Shown: positions 6,980 through 10,041 of the stretch, piece by piece
Numbering within the stretch: the stretch's first letter is position 1
How the letters are laid out: every line of letters starts with the position of its first letter
Source of the DNA: an uncultured Sphingomonadales bacterium
GTDB taxonomy: Bacteria; Pseudomonadota; Alphaproteobacteria; Sphingomonadales; Sphingomonadaceae
Length of the DNA: 10,041 bases
Reading direction: 5' to 3'
Assembly: GCA_903958285.1 (NCBI GenBank)
Contig: CAJBSR010000127.1
Location: 1 to 10,041, forward strand
The notes under the pieces: generated by a model
What the model saw: only the letters and a program-made list of their open reading frames with translations
The model's database searches: none
Told to the model about the DNA's origin: nothing
Position numbers and translations under genes: made by a program

Positions 6980-8800
6980 CTATTCGGCTGCCACCGCGCT
7001 TTCCTCATCATCTTCGGCCTGCTGGCGCGCCCACATTTCGGCGTACAGGCCGCCTTGTTTGAGCAGATCGGCATGGGTGCCACGTTCGGCAACCTGTCCG
7101 GCCTCCAGCACAATGATCTCGTCCGCATCGACAATGGTCGACAGCCGGTGCGCGATGACCACGCTGGTGCGCTTTTCAGACACACGCGCGAGCGTGGCCT
7201 GAATCTCAGATTCGGTCCGGCTGTCGAGCGCACTGGTCGCCTCATCAAGGATCAGGAGCGGCGGGTCTTTCAAAAGCGTGCGGGCAATTGCCACGCGCTG
7301 CTTTTCGCCGCCGGAAAGCTTCAAGCCGCGTTCCCCCACAGGCGTTTCGTACTGCTGGGGTTGGGCCGCGATAAAGCTATGGATCTGTGCGCCGCGGGCG
7401 GCCGCTTCAATCTCTTCCTGCGAGGCCCCTTCGCGGCCATAGCCGACATTATAGCCGATGGTGTCGTTGAACAGCACGGTGTCTTGCGGCACGATGCCAA
7501 TGGCGGCGCGCAAGGAGGATTGCGTCACGTCGCGCAGATCCTGCCCGTCAATGGTGATCCGCCCCGCCGTCACATCATAGAAACGATAGATGAGCCGCGC
7601 GAGCGTGGATTTGCCCGCCCCCGATGGCCCGACCACAGCCATGGAGCGGCCTGCCGGCACGGCAAAGCTGACACCTTTCAGGATCGGGCGATCCGCTTCA
7701 TAGGCAAAGCTCACATCTTCGAACGCCAGTGCGCCGCCGGAGATGACAAGCGGTTTGGCATTGGGCCGGTCGCGCACTTCCGCCTCGGTATCGATGAGAT
7801 CAAACATTGCGGCCATATCGGTCAACCCCTGCCGCACGGTGCGGTAAACCATGCCGAGCAGATCGAGCGGGCGGAAGAGCTGGGCAAGCAGCGTGTTCAC
7901 CAGCACAACATCGCCTGAGGTGAACTCCCCCTTGGACCAACCCCACACAGTATAGCCCATCGCGCCTGCCATCATGAGGTTGGTGACAAAGGATTGCCCG
8001 ACGTTGAGCCAGGCGAGCGAGTTTTCCGATTTGACCGCCGCATCGGCATAGCGCCGCGCGACCTTGCCGTAGATTTCGGTCTCCCGCTTTTCCGCGTTGA
8101 AATATTTGACCGTCTCATAATTGAGCAGACTGTCCACCGACCGCGCGACGGTGGCAGTATCCAGCTCATTCATTTCGACGCGCAGCGCGTTGCGCCAGTC
8201 GGTCACGCGCTGCGTGAACACGATATAGGTGACGACCATCACGGCCGTCGCGATGACCAGCCCCATGGAGAATTTGGTGCCAAAGATCACCATGACGGCG
8301 ATGAGTTCAATCACGGTCGGCGCGATGTTGAAGAGGAGGAAATAGAGCATCACATCGATGCTCTTCGTCCCACGCTCAATCACCTTCGTCACAGCCCCAG
8401 TGCGGCGCGACAGATGGAAGCGCAGGCTCAATTTATGGAGATGCGCAAAGACATGCTCGGCGAGCCTGCGGGTGGCATCCTGCCCGACGCGTTCAAACAC
8501 GACGTTCCTGAGATTATCGAACAGCACACCTGCAAAGCGCGCGCCCGCATAAGCCACGACCAGAGCAATCGCGAGCGACACGCCCGCCTCAAGCCCGGGC
8601 TTCATCCGGTCAATCGCAGCCCCATAGAGGAACCCCATGCTGATCTGGATGCCCTTGGACACCAACACCAGCGTGAGCGCGATGACGATGCGCAGCCGCA
8701 GCCCCGGCATGTCCTTTGGCCAAAGATAAGGGATGAACCGCCGCATGACGGCGAAGTCGAGTCCGTCATTTCCGGAGGGCGCTGGGGCTTGGGGTGGCAT
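6980..8800 (-). CDS. atm1: Atm1-type ABC transporter, fused permease and ATPase (glutathione conjugate exporter)
   Basis: Homodimeric half-transporter of the ABCB7/HMT1/Atm1 family, which exports glutathione-derived substrates (glutathione disulfide, metal-glutathione or persulfide adducts) from the cytoplasm. 606 residues, near the length of the structurally studied Novosphingobium NaAtm1. Membrane domain at about 35-330, including YFNAEKRE (233-240), characteristic of the family. Residues that I recall lining the NaAtm1 glutathione site appear here at a constant offset: Arg203, Arg207, Asn266, Gln269, Met317, Arg320. The ATPase domain has Walker A GPSGAGKST (391-399), Q-loop PQD (438-440), signature LSGGEKQ (495-501), Walker B LLILDE (515-520) and the switch His551. 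The C-terminus is acidic (EDDEE). ATG 8798-8800 has AGGGG 6 nt upstream. recQ follows after a 75-nt gap (27 nt if its TTG start is used). The family assignment is strong; the physiological substrate is inferred. Confidence 0.94.
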   Translation of the reverse strand: MPPQAPAPSGNDGLDFAVMRRFIPYLWPKDMPGLRLRIVIALTLVLVSKGIQISMGFLYGAAIDRMKPGLEAGVSLAIALVVAYAGARFAGVLFDNLRNVVFERVGQDATRRLAEHVFAHLHKLSLRFHLSRRTGAVTKVIERGTKSIDVMLYFLLFNIAPTVIELIAVMVIFGTKFSMGLVIATAVMVVTYIVFTQRVTDWRNALRVEMNELDTATVARSVDSLLNYETVKYFNAEKRETEIYGKVARRYADAAVKSENSLAWLNVGQSFVTNLMMAGAMGYTVWGWSKGEFTSGDVVLVNTLLAQLFRPLDLLGMVYRTVRQGLTDMAAMFDLIDTEAEVRDRPNAKPLVISGGALAFEDVSFAYEADRPILKGVSFAVPAGRSMAVVGPSGAGKSTLARLIYRFYDVTAGRITIDGQDLRDVTQSSLRAAIGIVPQDTVLFNDTIGYNVGYGREGASQEEIEAAARGAQIHSFIAAQPQQYETPVGERGLKLSGGEKQRVAIARTLLKDPPLLILDEATSALDSRTESEIQATLARVSEKRTSVVIAHRLSTIVDADEIIVLEAGQVAERGTHADLLKQGGLYAEMWARQQAEDDEESAVAAE

Positions 8801-8806
8801 TGTGAA

Positions 8807-8811
8807 CCCCT
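8807..8811 (-). promoter_or_regulatory. Ribosome binding site of the Atm1 gene
   Basis: AGGGG on the minus strand, 6 nt before ATG 8798-8800, supporting that start. The complementary CCCCT lies 13 nt further upstream (minus-strand reading of 8825-8829), so the site could pair in a short hairpin of 5 base pairs. Confidence 0.6.
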
Positions 8812-8937
8812 AGAACATATCTTGAGGGGATGGAACGCGCGTTGAAGCCTGTTGCGTCATTCCGAATGCGTCGGAAGCGTATGGGTGGTGTTGAAACCGC
8901 TCTCACGGCTCCCCTAACCCGCTCAGGCTGAGCTTTT

Positions 8938-9029
8938 CTCCGTTCGCCCTGAGCTTGTCGAAGGGCCGTCCTTCCCCTGGTCACCAAAGCAAAAAGGACA
9001 GGGCTTCGACAAGCTCAGCCCAAACGGAG
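8938..9029. repeat. Intergenic inverted pair of the CTTCGACAAGCTCAG repeat
   Basis: Two arms of 26 nt, 8938-8963 and 9004-9029, are reverse complements at 23 of 26 positions, with a perfect 15-nt core (CTGAGCTTGTCGAAG at 8949-8963 and its complement at 9004-9018) and a 40-nt spacer. This core is a very common short dispersed repeat in sphingomonad and some other GC-rich genomes, usually intergenic and often as inverted pairs. It lies between the stop of the thioesterase gene (9039) and the Atm1 start (8800). On the minus-strand transcript it would form a long hairpin just after the thioesterase stop and could stabilise or end that message. There is no U-tract, so it is not a standard intrinsic terminator. 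A small perfect palindrome, GCTCAGGCTGAGC (8921-8933), sits next to it. Confidence 0.85.
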
Positions 9030-9038
9030 TGGGAAGGA

Positions 9039-9431
9039 TCACCCCAAAAACGGGGCCGCAATCTCAGCGCGCACGCGGGAGATCCGACCGGAGGCCTTGT
9101 CGATCAACGCCCAAGTCGTCTTGGCGTGCACCACAATGTTGCCGCCCGCGTCCGAGAATTCAACATTGCGGTCAAAGCGCGCGCCCTTGGGCGCGTCGCT
9201 GATCCATGTCCGTGCGGTCACAGCTGCACCGGGGCCGACATTGCCGAGATAGTCAATCTCATGCCGGACGACGACCCAGATATAGGCCGCCTTATCCTCG
9301 GCCCGCGCGACCGCATCCCAATGCGCGGTCGCCACATCCTGCAACCACCGCACCCACACCGCGTTGTTGACATGGCCGAGCTCGTCAATGTCGGCGGGGG
9401 TGGGCGTAATCGTGAGACGGAAATCCCTCAC
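9039..9431 (-). CDS. Acyl-CoA thioesterase of the 4-hydroxybenzoyl-CoA thioesterase (hotdog) family
   Basis: 130-residue single hotdog-domain protein, the usual length for the family, expected to hydrolyse an acyl-CoA or acyl-ACP thioester in the cytoplasm. The hallmark DELGHVNN lies at residues 16-23. Asp16 corresponds to the catalytic Asp of Pseudomonas 4-hydroxybenzoyl-CoA thioesterase, and the following HVNN segment is typical of the YbgC/FadM-like group. The start is GTG 9429-9431, only 3 nt after the TAA of the peptidase gene (9435-9437), with purine-rich GTAAGG just before it; no better in-frame start was seen. The two genes are therefore probably co-transcribed. The inverted repeat begins 9 nt after its stop. 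The acyl substrate cannot be told from sequence, and nothing nearby suggests an aromatic degradation pathway. Confidence 0.9.
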   Translation of the reverse strand: MRDFRLTITPTPADIDELGHVNNAVWVRWLQDVATAHWDAVARAEDKAAYIWVVVRHEIDYLGNVGPGAAVTARTWISDAPKGARFDRNVEFSDAGGNIVVHAKTTWALIDKASGRISRVRAEIAAPFLG

Positions 9432-9434
9432 GCC

Positions 9435-10041
9435 TTACTTCACCATCCCCAACTGCCAGAGGAAGAACGCAAATTCCTCGGCATCTTCGCGCAAGGATTC
9501 AAACCGCCCGGACTTGCCGCCATGGCCCGCGCCCATATTGGTTTTGAGCAAGAGGACATTCTGGTCGGTCTTGGTGGCGCGCAGCTTGGCGGCCCATTTG
9601 GCGGGCTCCCAATAGGTCACGCGCGGATCGTTCAGACCACCGGTGATAAACAACGGCGGGTAAGCCTGAGGCTTCACATTGTCATAGGGGGAATAGCTGC
9701 GGATCAGCTCAAACGCGGCCTTGTCGGTGATCGGATTGCCCCATTCGGGCCATTCGCCCGGCGTCAGCGGTAGCGTTTCATCCTGCATGGTGTTGAGCAC
9801 ATCGACGAACGGTACATGTGCCGCAACCGCACCCCACAGTTCGGGGTTGGTGTTGACGACAACACCCATCAGCTCACCGCCTGCTGAGCCGCCCGCGGCC
9901 ACAATCCGGCCCGGCTTGGCAAAGCCCAGATCGATCAGGCCCTTGGCTGAATCCACAAAGTCATTGAACGTATTGGTGCGCTTGGTGAGTTTGCCATCGA
10001 GCTGCCATTGCTGGCCCAGATCATCGCCGCCGCGGATGTGC
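9435..10041 (-). CDS. ptrB: S9 family peptidase, oligopeptidase B-like, C-terminal part only (window edge)
   Basis: C-terminal 201 codons of a prolyl oligopeptidase-family serine peptidase; the frame stays open to the right edge, so the GTG at 9956 is internal. The first visible residues, HIRGGDDLG, match the strand and loop preceding the nucleophile in this family. The full catalytic triad of the alpha/beta-hydrolase domain is visible: Ser in GGSAGG (codon 9885-9887), Asp in GGLNDPRV (codon 9627-9629) and His in NMGAGHGG (codon 9522-9524). The spacing and the YWEPAKW and SGRF segments favour oligopeptidase B, which cleaves short peptides after basic residues, over prolyl oligopeptidase itself. 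The N-terminal beta-propeller lies outside the window, so specificity determinants and any signal peptide cannot be judged. It is followed after 3 nt by the thioesterase gene. Confidence 0.92.
   Translation of the reverse strand, partial: HIRGGDDLGQQWQLDGKLTKRTNTFNDFVDSAKGLIDLGFAKPGRIVAAGGSAGGELMGVVVNTNPELWGAVAAHVPFVDVLNTMQDETLPLTPGEWPEWGNPITDKAAFELIRSYSPYDNVKPQAYPPLFITGGLNDPRVTYWEPAKWAAKLRATKTDQNVLLLKTNMGAGHGGKSGRFESLREDAEEFAFFLWQLGMVK

Larger units (their letters stand above)
8801..9038. other. Non-coding gap between the thioesterase and Atm1 genes
   Basis: 238 nt, the only sizeable gap in the window. It contains the inverted repeat (8938-9029) and, nearer to Atm1, about 135 nt without recognisable coding content that presumably holds the Atm1 promoter. 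I could not identify a convincing -35/-10 pair, and no operator motif stood out. Confidence 0.6.

Noticed and set aside
8804..8816. GAAC-N5-GAAC direct repeat near the Atm1 start, reminiscent of an SOS box
   Set aside because: The alphaproteobacterial LexA box is GAAC-N7-GAAC. The spacing here is five, and one copy overlaps the ribosome binding site region, so chance is likely.
6878..8845. Two plus-strand open frames opposite the Atm1 gene (6878-7918 and 7994-8845)
   Set aside because: Both are antisense to an intact ABC transporter; their sequences look like reverse-complement shadows of transporter codons.
8921..8937. GCTCAGGCTGAGC followed by TTTT, a terminator-like hairpin on the plus strand
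   Set aside because: No plus-strand gene precedes it within several kilobases, the loop is very small and the T-run is short; it is better explained as part of the repeat region.
8766..8987. Minus-strand open frame across the intergenic gap whose product contains RQAQGER
   Set aside because: RQAQGER is the usual false translation of the CTTCGACAAGCTCAG repeat; the frame runs over the repeat and the Atm1 start and has no independent support.
8955..9773. Plus-strand open frame opposite the thioesterase and peptidase genes (272 codons)
   Set aside because: It begins within the repeat and runs antisense to two genes with intact catalytic motifs.

Overview
The window reads as chromosomal DNA of an alphaproteobacterium, most likely a sphingomonad (Sphingomonadaceae/Erythrobacteraceae; genus not resolved). 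The reasons are a GC-rich composition with dense, nearly gap-free gene packing; an Atm1-type ABC exporter closely resembling the Novosphingobium type; and an intergenic inverted pair of the CTTCGACAAGCTCAG repeat common in sphingomonad genomes. No tRNA, rRNA, CRISPR array, insertion sequence, phage gene or plasmid function was seen. This is ordinary core/accessory chromosome, not a mobile island.

Layout: (1) 1-1837, plus strand, the 3' part of a DsbD-family thiol:disulfide interchange protein, open at the left edge. Every other gene is on the minus strand. (2) 1834-3420, a GMC-family FAD oxidoreductase whose stop codon interlocks with the dsbD stop. (3) 3354-4307, a di-iron sterol desaturase/fatty acid hydroxylase-family membrane protein whose last 22 codons overlap the start of the GMC gene. 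(4) 4304-4705, a small unrecognised protein with one N-terminal membrane helix. (5) 4705-5133, a TIGR01244/DUF442 protein with a rhodanese-type loop. (6) 5147-6904, RecQ helicase. (7) 6980-8800, the Atm1-type exporter. (8) 8801-9038, the largest non-coding gap, holding the inverted repeat. (9) 9039-9431, a hotdog-fold thioesterase. (10) 9435-10041, the C-terminal part of an oligopeptidase B-like S9 peptidase, open at the right edge.

Transcription on the minus strand runs from high to low coordinates. The peptidase and thioesterase (3 nt apart) form one unit that ends at the repeat. Atm1 may start a new unit, followed by recQ after a short gap. From recQ on, the junctions are tight: a Shine-Dalgarno sequence embedded in the recQ stop, then TGATG, then ATGA, then a 67-nt overlap. 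Five genes therefore look co-transcribed and partly translationally coupled.

Functionally, the hydroxylase and the GMC dehydrogenase could act in series on one lipid-like substrate (hydroxylate, then oxidise the alcohol); this is inference. A looser sulfur/thiol theme links DsbD, the rhodanese-like protein and the glutathione-conjugate exporter. I found no convincing wholly new system. The most noteworthy items are the coupled recQ-to-GMC cassette with its unrecognised membrane protein, and the overprinted C-terminal tail of the hydroxylase.
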